From Lutibaculum baratangense AMV1 (GTDB lineage Bacteria > Pseudomonadota > Alphaproteobacteria > Rhizobiales > Tepidamorphaceae): a stretch of 64,000 nt of DNA. A model generated the notes under the pieces. The model was not told the DNA's origin. It worked only from the letters and a program-made list of their open reading frames with translations, and did not search any database. Of the stretch, positions 9,455-17,424 are shown piece by piece; within the stretch, counting starts at the first letter, position 1; each line of letters starts with the position of its first letter. Location: assembly GCF_000496075.1 (NCBI RefSeq), contig NZ_AWXZ01000035.1, forward strand, positions 1-64,000, read 5' to 3'. The position numbers were made by a program, and so were the translations under genes.

Positions 9455-10240
9455 TCACTGCGCCGACCAGCCGCCATCCATCGAGATGACCGTGCCGGTG
9501 ATCGACTTCGCGTCGTCGGAGCAGAGGTAGTGGGCGAGCGAGGCGACCTGCTCGACGGTGACGAACTCCTTCGTCGGCTGCGCCGCGAGGATCACGTCGC
9601 GCTTTACCTCCTCCTCGGTGATGCCGCGCGCCCTGGCGGTGTCGGGCACCTGGCGCTCGACGAGCGGCGTCCAGACATAGCCTGGCGCGATCGCGTTCAC
9701 GGTGATGTGCATCTGCGCGACCTCGAGCGCCACCGTCTTCGTCAGCCCGGCGATGCCGTGCTTGGCCGCGACATAGGCGGACTTGTAGGGCGAGGCGAAG
9801 AGCGCGTGGGCGCTCGCCGTGTTGACGATGCGGCCCCAGCCGGCCGCCTTCATGCCGGGCAGGAGGTGGCGGATCGTGTGGAACGACGAGGACAGGTTGA
9901 TCGCGAGGATCTGGTCCCATTTCTCCGGCGGGAACTCCTCGACCGCGGCGACATGCTGGATGCCGGCATTGTTGACGAGGATGTCGATCCGGCCGAAGGC
10001 GTCGAGAGCCTGCCGGCACATCGCCTCGATCTCGTCCGGCCGCGACATGTCGGCGGGGGAGAACTCGCTCCTGACGCCGAACTCGGAGCCGAGATCCCGG
10101 GCGAGCGCCCGGTTCTGCGCCTCGTCGCCGACCCCGTTCAGGAACACGTCCGCGCCCGCCTGCGCGAGCCGGCGCGCGATGGCGAGGCCGATGCCGCTCG
10201 TCGAGCCGGTGACGAGGGCGGTCTTGCCGTGAAGGGACAT
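9455..10240 (-). CDS. bdhA: D-3-hydroxybutyrate dehydrogenase
   Basis: 261 aa short-chain dehydrogenase. It has the nucleotide-binding TGSTSGIG at 11-18, NNAG at 90-93, and catalytic Ser143, Tyr156 and Lys160 (YVAAK). The segments HALFASPYKSAYVAAKHG, APGYVWTPLVE and AAQPTKEFV are typical of NAD-dependent 3-hydroxybutyrate dehydrogenase. The enzyme oxidises (R)-3-hydroxybutyrate released from PHB to acetoacetate, which links it functionally to phaA, phaB and phaR 15 kb away. Confidence 0.93.
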   Translation of the reverse strand: MSLHGKTALVTGSTSGIGLAIARRLAQAGADVFLNGVGDEAQNRALARDLGSEFGVRSEFSPADMSRPDEIEAMCRQALDAFGRIDILVNNAGIQHVAAVEEFPPEKWDQILAINLSSSFHTIRHLLPGMKAAGWGRIVNTASAHALFASPYKSAYVAAKHGIAGLTKTVALEVAQMHITVNAIAPGYVWTPLVERQVPDTARARGITEEEVKRDVILAAQPTKEFVTVEQVASLAHYLCSDDAKSITGTVISMDGGWSAQ

Positions 10241-10430
10241 CGTCGCTTCTCCTGGATCTGGCGGGAAGGTGGGGAGCCGGTAGGTCTGCCGGGAGAATGG
10301 CGCCGGCCGCCTGGCGCCGCAATACGGGCACGCGGTGCGGGCGTTATGATTTCGCCGCAGCGCACGCTTATATTAGGTTCTCTCGACCGACCACCCACAG
10401 GCGGCGCTGCCGCCACGCCGAGCGGGACGA

Positions 10431-10907
10431 ATGACCGGATTTCCGAAGCCCGACCACGACCATCGCGCCTGCGCGGCGGACGTCTTGAAGCGCGCCGACC
10501 GGCTGTGCCGCAGCCGGGGCGCCCGGCTGACCGACAGCCGCGCGAAGGTCCTCGACGTGCTCGCGCGGGGCCACCAGCCCGTCGGCGCCTACGAGATCGT
10601 CGACGCGCTCGCGGAAGGCGGCCAGCGGCCCGCGCCGGTGACGGTGTACCGCGCGCTCGACTTCCTGGTGTCGCAGGGGCTCGCCCACCGGATCGAGAGC
10701 CGGAACGCCTTCGTCGCCTGCATGACCGGCACCCAGGAGCACGGAACCGCCGCCTTCCTCATCTGCCGCCGCTGCGGCGTCGTCGCCGAAGTCGCGGCCG
10801 ACGAGCTGTCGCAGCCGGTTGCCCGCGTCTGCGAGAGGCATAGATTCGAGGCCGAATCGAGCGTGATCGAGATCGAGGGACTGTGCGGCAACTGCCGCGA
10901 CGCCTGA
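10431..10907 (+). CDS. zur: Fur-family regulator, probably zinc uptake regulator Zur
   Basis: 158 aa. The N-terminal winged helix contains [13 protein letters not shown] (68-80), followed by a dimerisation domain with two CxxC pairs, C112-C115 (ICRRC) and C152-C155 (LCGNC), that hold structural zinc. The LICRRCG segment and the lack of an Irr-like haem motif favour Zur over Fur or Irr. Zur represses zinc import genes when zinc is bound. No znuABC genes are in the window. The Zur assignment is moderately secure; the Fur superfamily is certain. Confidence 0.8.
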   Translation: MTGFPKPDHDHRACAADVLKRADRLCRSRGARLTDSRAKVLDVLARGHQPVGAYEIVDALAEGGQRPAPVTVYRALDFLVSQGLAHRIESRNAFVACMTGTQEHGTAAFLICRRCGVVAEVAADELSQPVARVCERHRFEAESSVIEIEGLCGNCRDA

Positions 10908-10935
10908 CCCCGGCCGCCCGCCGAACGAGAGGACC

Positions 10936-12204
10936 GTGCGAACTCCCATGACGCCGACCGAGGAACACGGGCCCCGCCCGCGCCGCTTCAGCCACGCCGT
11001 GCCCGTCGGGGGCGTCAAAGTCGGCGGGGACGCGCCGGTCGTCGTCCAGTCGATGACGAACACCGACACCGCCGACATCGAGAAGACCGTCGAGCAGGTG
11101 ATCGCGCTCGCCCGCGCCGGTTCGGAGATCGTGCGCATCACGGTCGACCGAGACGAGGCCGCCGCCGCCGTGCCTTATATCCGTGACCGGCTGATGATCA
11201 GGGGCGTCGACGTGCCGCTCGTCGGCGACTTCCACTATATCGGCCACAAGCTGCTGACCGATCATCCGGCCTGTGCCGAGGCGCTGGCGAAGTACCGCAT
11301 CAACCCCGGCAACGTGGGCTTCCGCGAGAAGCGCGACCGTCAGTTCGGCACGCTGATCGAGCTCGCGCTGAAGCACGACAAGGCGGTGCGAATCGGCGTG
11401 AACTGGGGCTCGCTCGACCAGGAGCTCCTGACGAAGCTGATGGACGAGAACGCGGCGCAAGGCTCGCCCCTCTCGGCCCGCGCCGTCACCCACGAGGCGA
11501 TCGTCCAGTCGGCACTCCTCTCGGCCGAGCGGGCGCAGGAGATCGGGCTCGGCAAGGACAGGATCATCCTGTCGGCCAAGGTGAGCCAGGTGCAGGACCT
11601 CGTCTCCGTCTACCGCATGCTCGCGAGGCGGTCGGATCTCGCGCTCCATCTCGGCCTCACCGAGGCCGGCATGGGCTCGAAGGGCATCGTCGCCTCGTCG
11701 GCCGCGCTCGCCATCGTGCTGCAGGAGGGGATCGGCGACACGATCCGCATCTCGCTGACGCCCGAGCCCGGCGGCGACCGAACGAAGGAGGTGCAGGTCG
11801 CGCAGGAACTGCTCCAGACGATGGGCTTGCGGCAGTTCGTGCCGGTCGTCGCCGCCTGTCCCGGCTGCGGCCGCACGACGTCGACCGTCTTCCAGGAACT
11901 GGCGCAGGACATCCAGGAGTTCATCCGCACCGAGATGCCGGTGTGGCGCGAGAAATACCCCGGCATCGAGGGGCTGAACGTCGCGGTGATGGGCTGCATC
12001 GTGAACGGGCCGGGGGAATCGAAGCATGCCGATATCGGCATCTCGCTGCCCGGCACGGGCGAAAGCCCCGCCGCGCCCGTCTTCATCGACGGCAAGAAGG
12101 CCCTGACGCTGCGCGGGCCGGCGATCGCCGACGACTTCAAGAAGCTCGTCTGGGACTATATCGAGGGTCGATACGGCAAGGGCAGGGGCGAGGCGGCGGA
12201 GTAG
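10936..12204 (+). CDS. ispG: 4-hydroxy-3-methylbut-2-en-1-yl diphosphate synthase (IspG/GcpE)
   Basis: 422 aa enzyme of the MEP isoprenoid pathway that reductively converts methylerythritol cyclodiphosphate to HMBPP. The 4Fe-4S ligands are seen in ACPGCGRTT and [10 protein letters not shown]. The family opening [13 protein letters not shown] and the segment [16 protein letters not shown] are also present. GTG 10936 has GAGAGGA close upstream; ATG 10948 is an alternative. It lies 28 bases after zur and may be co-transcribed with it. Confidence 0.95.
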   Translation: MRTPMTPTEEHGPRPRRFSHAVPVGGVKVGGDAPVVVQSMTNTDTADIEKTVEQVIALARAGSEIVRITVDRDEAAAAVPYIRDRLMIRGVDVPLVGDFHYIGHKLLTDHPACAEALAKYRINPGNVGFREKRDRQFGTLIELALKHDKAVRIGVNWGSLDQELLTKLMDENAAQGSPLSARAVTHEAIVQSALLSAERAQEIGLGKDRIILSAKVSQVQDLVSVYRMLARRSDLALHLGLTEAGMGSKGIVASSAALAIVLQEGIGDTIRISLTPEPGGDRTKEVQVAQELLQTMGLRQFVPVVAACPGCGRTTSTVFQELAQDIQEFIRTEMPVWREKYPGIEGLNVAVMGCIVNGPGESKHADIGISLPGTGESPAAPVFIDGKKALTLRGPAIADDFKKLVWDYIEGRYGKGRGEAAE

Positions 12205-12215
12205 GCTTGCGCGGG

Positions 12216-13145
12216 ATGGTTGGCATCGCGGGCCGGATGTTCCGGAGACTGGTGGCGCGGCGCATGCGCGGCCGCTTCCTCGCGACGCTCGTCTGCCTGC
12301 TTCTGGCCGCCTGTCTCGTCCCCGGCGCCGCCCCGGCGGAGCCCGCGGCCGACACCCTCACGCTTCACCTCGCCTCCTTCCCCGCCGCCGGCGTGGTCGA
12401 CGGCGGCGACCGGCCGCTGCGACTCCAGGGCATCGCGCCGACCACGGGTGACCTGGAATGCGGCTCCGACGGCGATCTCTGGCCCTGCGGCGCGATGGCG
12501 CGGACGGCGCTGCAGCGCTTCGTGCGCCGCAGGGCGCTTCAGTGCGACGTCTCCGCGGGAGGCGAGGAGGGCGAGGAGGCGGTGGCCACCTGCACCGTCG
12601 CGGGAGCCGATATCGCGGAGTGGCTGGTCGCGCAGGGTTGGGCGAGGGCCGACGGCGAGCGCTATGCGGAGAAGGAGGCCGAGGCGCGCGAGGCGGAGAT
12701 CGGCCTCTGGAGCCCGAAGCGGCCGCGGCCGATGCTCGCGGCGCTCTCGACGGGCGTGCTGCCGATGGCGGTCGCGCCCGAGGACGCCGCCGTCGTGGCC
12801 GCCGTCACTCTCGCGACCCAGACGATGACGCTCTTCCACAACGGCGAAGCGATCGGCCACTGGCCCGTCTCGACCGCGCGAACGGGCAAGATCACGCCGA
12901 CCGGGGCCTGGCGCGCGCAGTGGCTCTCGCGCCACCACCGGTCGAGCCTCTACGACAACGCGCCGATGCCCTACGCGGTGTTCTTCAACGGCGACTACGC
13001 GGTGCACGGCACCGATGCCGTCTATCGCCTCGGCCAGCCGGCATCGGCCGGCTGCGTGCGCCTCGACACGCAGCACGCGAGGGTCTTCTTCGAGCTGGCG
13101 CTCCGGGAGGGGCTTCAGAACACGGTGGTCGTCATCCGACCCTGA
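12216..13145 (+). CDS. Exported L,D-transpeptidase fused to an SNase-like domain
   Basis: 309 aa. A signal or lipobox segment (FLATLVCLLLAAC, to Cys33) is followed by a thermonuclease-like domain at about 48-166, recognisable by LRLQGIAP, the cysteine-bearing WPCGAMARTALQRF, AEWLVAQGWA and the EAEAREAEIGLW ending. It lacks the acidic and arginine catalytic residues of active SNases. A C-terminal YkuD domain follows with His264 (VHGTD) and the nucleophile Cys280 in SAGCVRL. The likely role is 3-3 peptidoglycan crosslinking or anchoring in the periplasm, with the nuclease fold as a binding module. ATG 12216 is 11 bases after ispG. Confidence 0.85.
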   Translation: MVGIAGRMFRRLVARRMRGRFLATLVCLLLAACLVPGAAPAEPAADTLTLHLASFPAAGVVDGGDRPLRLQGIAPTTGDLECGSDGDLWPCGAMARTALQRFVRRRALQCDVSAGGEEGEEAVATCTVAGADIAEWLVAQGWARADGERYAEKEAEAREAEIGLWSPKRPRPMLAALSTGVLPMAVAPEDAAVVAAVTLATQTMTLFHNGEAIGHWPVSTARTGKITPTGAWRAQWLSRHHRSSLYDNAPMPYAVFFNGDYAVHGTDAVYRLGQPASAGCVRLDTQHARVFFELALREGLQNTVVVIRP

Positions 13146-13167
13146 AGCCCCGGCCGCTCGTTTCGAG

Positions 13168-13404
13168 CTACTCGGCGAGGATCGCGAGCGCCTGGTTCAG
13201 CGCCTCTTCCGAGGCGGCATGATCGCCCGCCTCGTGAGCCGCCTCGCCCTGCTGGCGCAGTTCCATCACCTGCGCGCGCTCCTCCTCCGTGAGCTGGGCG
13301 GTGTCGACCTTCTCGTCGATCTCGCTCATCAGCGAGGGGCACTGGCTCGCAAAGGCCGGCGTGGCGAAGGCGAGTGTGACGGCGACAGCCAAGACATGTT
13401 TCAT
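13168..13404 (-). CDS. Small exported helical protein of unknown function
   Basis: 78 aa starting MKHVLAVAVTLAFATPAFA, a clean signal peptide ending near residue 19. The mature part has one cysteine close to its start and is rich in Glu, Ala and Gln, probably two or three amphipathic helices. ATG 13404 is preferred to an upstream in-frame start because the signal peptide begins there and GGAGG lies just before it. I do not recognise a family. Confidence 0.7.
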   Translation of the reverse strand: MKHVLAVAVTLAFATPAFASQCPSLMSEIDEKVDTAQLTEEERAQVMELRQQGEAAHEAGDHAASEEALNQALAILAE

Positions 13405-13606
13405 AGCTTCCTCCCTGGCGCCGCAGCCGGGCTTGAGGGTGCCGCTACGGCACGCGTATTGAAGCAAAGGAAGGGCCGGGCGGCAGCATCACAAGGTCGT
13501 GCGCTTGCGCCGTACCCCCTCTGCCGCGACCGCCGGTGCGTACAGCCGGCGTTCAGCCTTGTTCTTCTATCCTCCCGGCCGTTCGAACAACCCTGGGGAG
13601 GCGGCG

Positions 13607-14107
13607 ATGTCGAGGTGGATCGCGAGCTTCATTCTGGTTCTGGCGGTGGCCCTCGGCCTCGGAGGTCCGGCCGTGGCGGAGCCTGTCGTGCCGGGCGAGG
13701 AGCATTGCGTCGTCAACGTGCGCTCGGACGACAGGCTGAACCTGCGTGACGGTCCGCATGCCCGCGCGGCGATCCTCGCCCGCCTGCGCCACGACGCCTG
13801 CGGCATCCTGGTGACCGGCGGCTGCCGCGGCGAGTGGTGCCGCGTCGAGGACGGCCATTCCCTCGGCTGGGTGCACCGGCACTATATCGCGATGGTCTCG
13901 CCCGCGCGCTACTGCGTCACGGGCGTGGCTCCGGGGGACGTCTTGAACCTGCGCGCATGGCCGTCGTCTCAGTCGCGCGTGCTGACCAGGCTCGACCGCC
14001 GCCGCTGCGGCATCGCCTTTCTGCCCTATGCCACGAACGGCTGGCAGAAGGTGCGGGTCGGCGGGTATCAGGGTTGGGTGAACCGCAGATATCTCAGCGG
14101 CCAGTGA
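13607..14107 (+). CDS. Exported protein with two bacterial SH3 domains
   Basis: 166 aa. A signal peptide (MSRWIASFILVLAVALGLGG) is followed by two SH3b repeats, each with the N-L-R-x-x-P/G core: LNLRDGPHARAAILARL near 45-61 and LNLRAWPSSQSRVLTRL near 115-131. Each ends with a tryptophan-rich GWVHRHY or GWVNRRY. SH3b domains usually bind peptidoglycan. No enzymatic domain is present. ATG 13607 with GGGGAGG just upstream is the likely start. Confidence 0.85.
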   Translation: MSRWIASFILVLAVALGLGGPAVAEPVVPGEEHCVVNVRSDDRLNLRDGPHARAAILARLRHDACGILVTGGCRGEWCRVEDGHSLGWVHRHYIAMVSPARYCVTGVAPGDVLNLRAWPSSQSRVLTRLDRRRCGIAFLPYATNGWQKVRVGGYQGWVNRRYLSGQ

Positions 14108-14120
14108 AGAACGGGCCGGT

Positions 14121-15378
14121 TCAGGCGGCCCGCGCCTCCCGCTTCGGCAGGAGGAGGACGGTGAGGTTCGCGACGAGCATGGTGGCGGCGAGGAAATAGA
14201 AGACGTGGACGATGCCCCACCGGTCGGCGATGAAGCCGCCGACCGGTGGGCGTCAGCGTCGACAGGACGGACTGCGCGCCGAACATGAGGCTCGTGCCCG
14301 AGGCGCCGAGCTGCGGCGGCACGAGGTCCATCATCCAGCTGTGGATGACGGGACGCACGGCGAAGAGCGCGAAGCCCAGGACCGAGATGCCGGCGACGAA
14401 CACCCCGGTGTGGCCGATGACGGTGATGGCGAGGACGATCAGCGTCGACAGGGTGAGCCCGGCCATCACCACCGGGCGCCGCCCGATGCGGTCCGACGCG
14501 ATGCCGGCGAAGGGACCGGCGAGCATGCCGCCGAGCTGCATCGCCATCAGCGCAGCGCCGAGCGTCACCGGGCTCACGCCGAGGTCGTTGGCGAGGTAGA
14601 GCGGCAGGAACAGGAGAAGCCCCGCCTGCGACATCGCCCGGAAGCCCGCCATGACGCAGAGGCCGACGACCGCCCTGTCGCGCAGGAGGCTCATCAGCCC
14701 CGCGCGGTAGTGGGCGCCGCCGAGGCCGCGCGGTGTTCCGTCGGCGGCCGGGCGGTCGTGAGGCATGAGCAGCAGGAGGATGGCGGCCGCGGCGAGCGAG
14801 GGAACGGCCGTCGAGCCGATCGCGTCCTGCCACGCGGCCGCCGCGATGATCACGCCCGCGACGAGCGGCGCGAAGGCGTCCGCACCGCTCGCGAAGAAGG
14901 CGTGGATCGACAGGGCATAGCCGCGCCGGGCCGGGAATTCCTGCGAGAGGAAGGAGATGGCGGGCGGATGCCAGAAGCTGTTCGTCGTGCCGATGATCGC
15001 CATCATCAGGCACAGGACGAGGAAGCTCGTCGACAGGGCGAAGCCGATGACCGCGCCGGCGCCGGCGAGCACCGCCAGGAGCAGGAACAGGATCTTCCGC
15101 CCGGTCATGTCGACGGCGGCGCCGCTGACGAAATTCGCCGCGAAGGAGGAGGCGTAGTAGGTCGAGACGAGAAGGCCGGCCTGCGAGTAGCTGAGCGAGA
15201 GGTCCTGCGCCACGTATGGCAGGACGACGAAGAACGTCGCCAGGATCCAGTGCGTCGTGCCGTGCGCGAAACCGACGACCCAGATGCTCTTCTGGCCGTC
15301 CAGCCGGCCCGCCGCACTCAACTCCGCCACTGACTGGTCCCTGCCTTCGCCGGTCGCGCCCGGACCCGCGTCTTCCAC
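14121..15378 (-). pseudogene. MFS transporter with a frameshift in the last transmembrane region
   Basis: Major facilitator protein, about 420 residues if restored, with 12 expected membrane segments; motif A-like SDRIGRRPVV lies in the middle loop. From GTG 15378 the frame is intact to residue 379 (LSTLTPT). It then switches to an Arg/Pro-rich nonsense tail. In the next frame the protein continues with a normal helix (VGGFIADRWGIVHVFYF) and ends at a TGA at 14121-14123. The shift is one extra base within 14241-14250. Whether it is real or a sequencing error cannot be told. The substrate is unknown; GTG 15330 is another possible start. Confidence 0.8.
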
Positions 15379-15550
15379 CCATCGTCGCGCCGCTGCGGGC
15401 GCTTCTCCCCGCGTCTTCGGGAGAAAGCGCGGGGGCGGCAGGATAGATCGAGAATCGCCGGCGTCGCCAGCGTGCTGCGCATACGAGCCATGCGCCCGGG
15501 TGCGGGGGAGGGCGGGCGCCCAGCCTGTCGAGGGCGGGGCGCCCCGACGG

Positions 15551-15985
15551 TCAGTCGAGCTCCGCCTCGGAGGTCGTGGTCGACATCTCCGGCTTCTCGC
15601 CGGGGACGTGCGACATCGTGCGGGTGGTGCTTTCGAGCTCCTCGCCGTGACGAACCTTCGTCTTCGTCTTGGACTTGGAGAACGTGCCCTTGTCCATCGC
15701 CTGGGACTTCGACTGTCCCATCAGCATGTTGGGGTTCTCGTTGAGCTTCGAGCGGCTCTGCGCCTTGCCGTCGGTGGTGGCGGCCGATCCGCCGGTGCCG
15801 ATCGAGGAGGCGGTGCTGCCGTCCTCGTCGCGGACGGTGCCGCCGAGGCCGAGCGTCGAGGCGGAGGTGCCGCCGGCCGCGGCGCTGCCGCCGCTTCCGA
15901 CCGTTCCGCTCGCTGCATCCTCCGCGAAGGCCGGAGAGGCGCCGAGACCGAGGATGATCGCGGCATAGAGAACTGGCTTCTTCAT
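15551..15985 (-). CDS. Gly/Ser/Thr-rich exported protein, paralogue 1
   Basis: 144 aa with signal peptide MKKPVLYAAIILGLGASPAFA. The mature N-terminal half is low complexity (GSGGSAAAGGTSASTLGLGG), and the C-terminal half is charged, with several Ser/Lys/Thr stretches. The STLGLGGT motif recurs in the protein encoded at 16413-17120, which suggests a common origin. There is no known domain. ATG 15985 follows the stop of the upstream gene by only 4 bases, so the pair is co-transcribed. Confidence 0.7.
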   Translation of the reverse strand: MKKPVLYAAIILGLGASPAFAEDAASGTVGSGGSAAAGGTSASTLGLGGTVRDEDGSTASSIGTGGSAATTDGKAQSRSKLNENPNMLMGQSKSQAMDKGTFSKSKTKTKVRHGEELESTTRTMSHVPGEKPEMSTTTSEAELD

Positions 15986-15989
15986 CGGA

Positions 15990-16343
15990 CTACTCCTTCT
16001 CGCCGCGCGGCACCACGACCACGCAGTCGCCATCTCCGCTGCTCGTGGCGACCGCTGCCCCGTTGCCCGCCGACGAAGAGACGCTGACGGACGAGGAGGC
16101 GCCGGCTCCCGAGCCGCCGGACTGGACGGTGACGCCTGAGGCCTGGCCAGAGCCCGCCGTGGCGCCGCTCGTGGCGGCCGCGCCACCGGAGCCCGAAACG
16201 GCCGCCGCGCCATGGCCCGCCTCGTCGCTTTCGACGATCCGGCAGCCGTTCTCGTCGCGCTTCACCTCGTCGTCGGCGTGCGCGGGCATGGCGAACATGG
16301 CGAACGCGACGGAAGCGACTGCAATTCTCGTATGTGCCCGCAT
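15990..16343 (-). CDS. Gly/Ser-rich exported protein, paralogue 2
   Basis: 117 aa. The signal peptide MRAHTRIAVASVAFAMFAMPAHA is followed by a short charged segment with one Cys (ENGCRIVES). A long Gly/Ser/Ala stretch comes next, and the tail DGDCVVVVPRGEKE holds a second Cys. The two cysteines could form a disulphide around the flexible region. ATG 16343 is preceded by GGAGCT. It lies in the same orientation between two similar genes. I do not recognise a function. Confidence 0.65.
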   Translation of the reverse strand: MRAHTRIAVASVAFAMFAMPAHADDEVKRDENGCRIVESDEAGHGAAAVSGSGGAAATSGATAGSGQASGVTVQSGGSGAGASSSVSVSSSAGNGAAVATSSGDGDCVVVVPRGEKE

Positions 16344-16412
16344 GGTTTGAGCTCCTTTCGGGGACCTGGGCGGCCCGCCGAAGCGGGCCGCCCGCGGTGC
16401 GTGAATCAGCAA

Positions 16413-17120
16413 TCAGTTGCTGTCGTGCTTCTTCTTCTGGCCGGGAGCCTCGGCAGAGCGGCCGGGCGCCTCTTCGCCCTTCGAGTTCATCGAGCCGGCC
16501 GACGAAGCGCCCGTCCCGACACTCGAGGCCGAGGAGCCGTCGCCGGCCGTCGTGCCGCCGGCGCCGAGGGTCGAGGCACTGCCCGCGCCGGCATCGCCGG
16601 AGCCGGACGCGCTGCCGCCCGTGCCGAGGGTGGTGGAGGTCGACCCGTCGCCAGCCGTCGTGCCGCCGACGCCGAGGGTCGAGGCGCTGCCCGCGTCCCC
16701 GTCGCCGGAGCCGGACGCGCTGCCGCCCGTGCCGAGGGTGGTGGAGGTCGATCCGTCGCCGGCCGTCGTGCCGCCGACGCCGAGGGTCGAGGCGCTGCCC
16801 GCGCCACCGTCCCCCGAGCCCGAGGCGCTGCCGCCGGTGCCGAGCGTGGTGGAGGTCGAGCCGTCGCCGGCCGTCGTGCCGCCGACGCCGAGGGTCGAGG
16901 CGCTGCCCGCGCCACCGTCCCCCGAGCCCGAGGCGCTGCCGCCGGTGCCGAGCGTGGTGGAGGTCGAGCCGTCGCCAGCCGTCGTGCCGCCGGCCCCAAC
17001 CGTCGAGCTCGACGAGGTGCCCTCGCGCGGGATCTCGGTGTCCTGTGCCTGCGAAGGCATGGCGGTCGAAGCCATCAGGAGTGCAGCGAACGCCGGAGCG
17101 GCGATGTGGTGAAACTTCAT
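16413..17120 (-). CDS. Gly/Ser/Thr-rich exported repeat protein, paralogue 3
   Basis: 235 aa. The signal peptide (MKFHHIAAPAFAALLMASTA, cleaved near AQA) is followed by about four and a half copies of a 36-residue unit built on GGTTAGDGS, TSTTLGTGG, SASGSGDGG and AGSASTLG. The tail is Lys/His-rich (KKKHDSN). The composition predicts a flexible or beta-roll-like secreted protein. The reading frame stays open across every 108-bp repeat, which argues for a real gene. Function is unknown. Confidence 0.7.
   Translation of the reverse strand: MKFHHIAAPAFAALLMASTAMPSQAQDTEIPREGTSSSSTVGAGGTTAGDGSTSTTLGTGGSASGSGDGGAGSASTLGVGGTTAGDGSTSTTLGTGGSASGSGDGGAGSASTLGVGGTTAGDGSTSTTLGTGGSASGSGDGDAGSASTLGVGGTTAGDGSTSTTLGTGGSASGSGDAGAGSASTLGAGGTTAGDGSSASSVGTGASSAGSMNSKGEEAPGRSAEAPGQKKKHDSN
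16549..16996. repeat. 108-bp tandem repeat array inside the Gly/Ser-rich gene
   Basis: The marker GTCGTGCCGCCG begins at 16549, 16657, 16765, 16873 and 16981, exactly 108 bases apart each time. The stretches starting near 16789 and 16897 look identical over most of a unit; the other copies differ by scattered, mainly third-position changes. This is a coding minisatellite likely to vary in copy number. Confidence 0.9.
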
Positions 17121-17424
17121 CGTTAGTCTCCTTTCAGTCTCTGCTTCCTGACCCGCGGCCGTCGTGTCGGTCCCGCCGGTCGGGGAGCAGAACGGGAGGT
17201 CCCTATGTCCGTTCCGGTCGCTTTCGGACGCAGCCCGGGCCCGCGGTCGAGATCGCTAGAGAACCGGGGGCGAACAGTCAGAAATCTTTTTAACCTGCGG
17301 ATTCTAGAGAAGAATCTCGGACGCACGGAGGCCGCAATGATGTCGCCGCCGCGCCACGTTGATGAATGGGAGACAACGAGAACCGCTCTAAAGGATGAGC
17401 TCGTGCGGCCTCGGCGGCAGGCAC
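17121..17424. other. Intergenic region upstream of the Gly/Ser-rich genes
   Basis: About 300 bases between the leftward repeat-protein gene and the 3' end of the beta-CASP gene. An unusually AT-rich patch near 17280-17320 (TTTTTAACCTGCGGATTC) is the likely promoter region for the leftward gene group. No convincing gene, RNA or terminator was seen. Confidence 0.4.

Noticed and set aside
10368-10380. TTATATTAGG-like stretch before zur as a Zur box
   Set aside because: It lacks the inverted symmetry expected of a Zur operator.
17123-17326. Short Arg/Pro-rich frame upstream of the Gly/Ser-rich genes
   Set aside because: No ribosome-binding site, no recognisable pattern, and it covers the probable promoter region.
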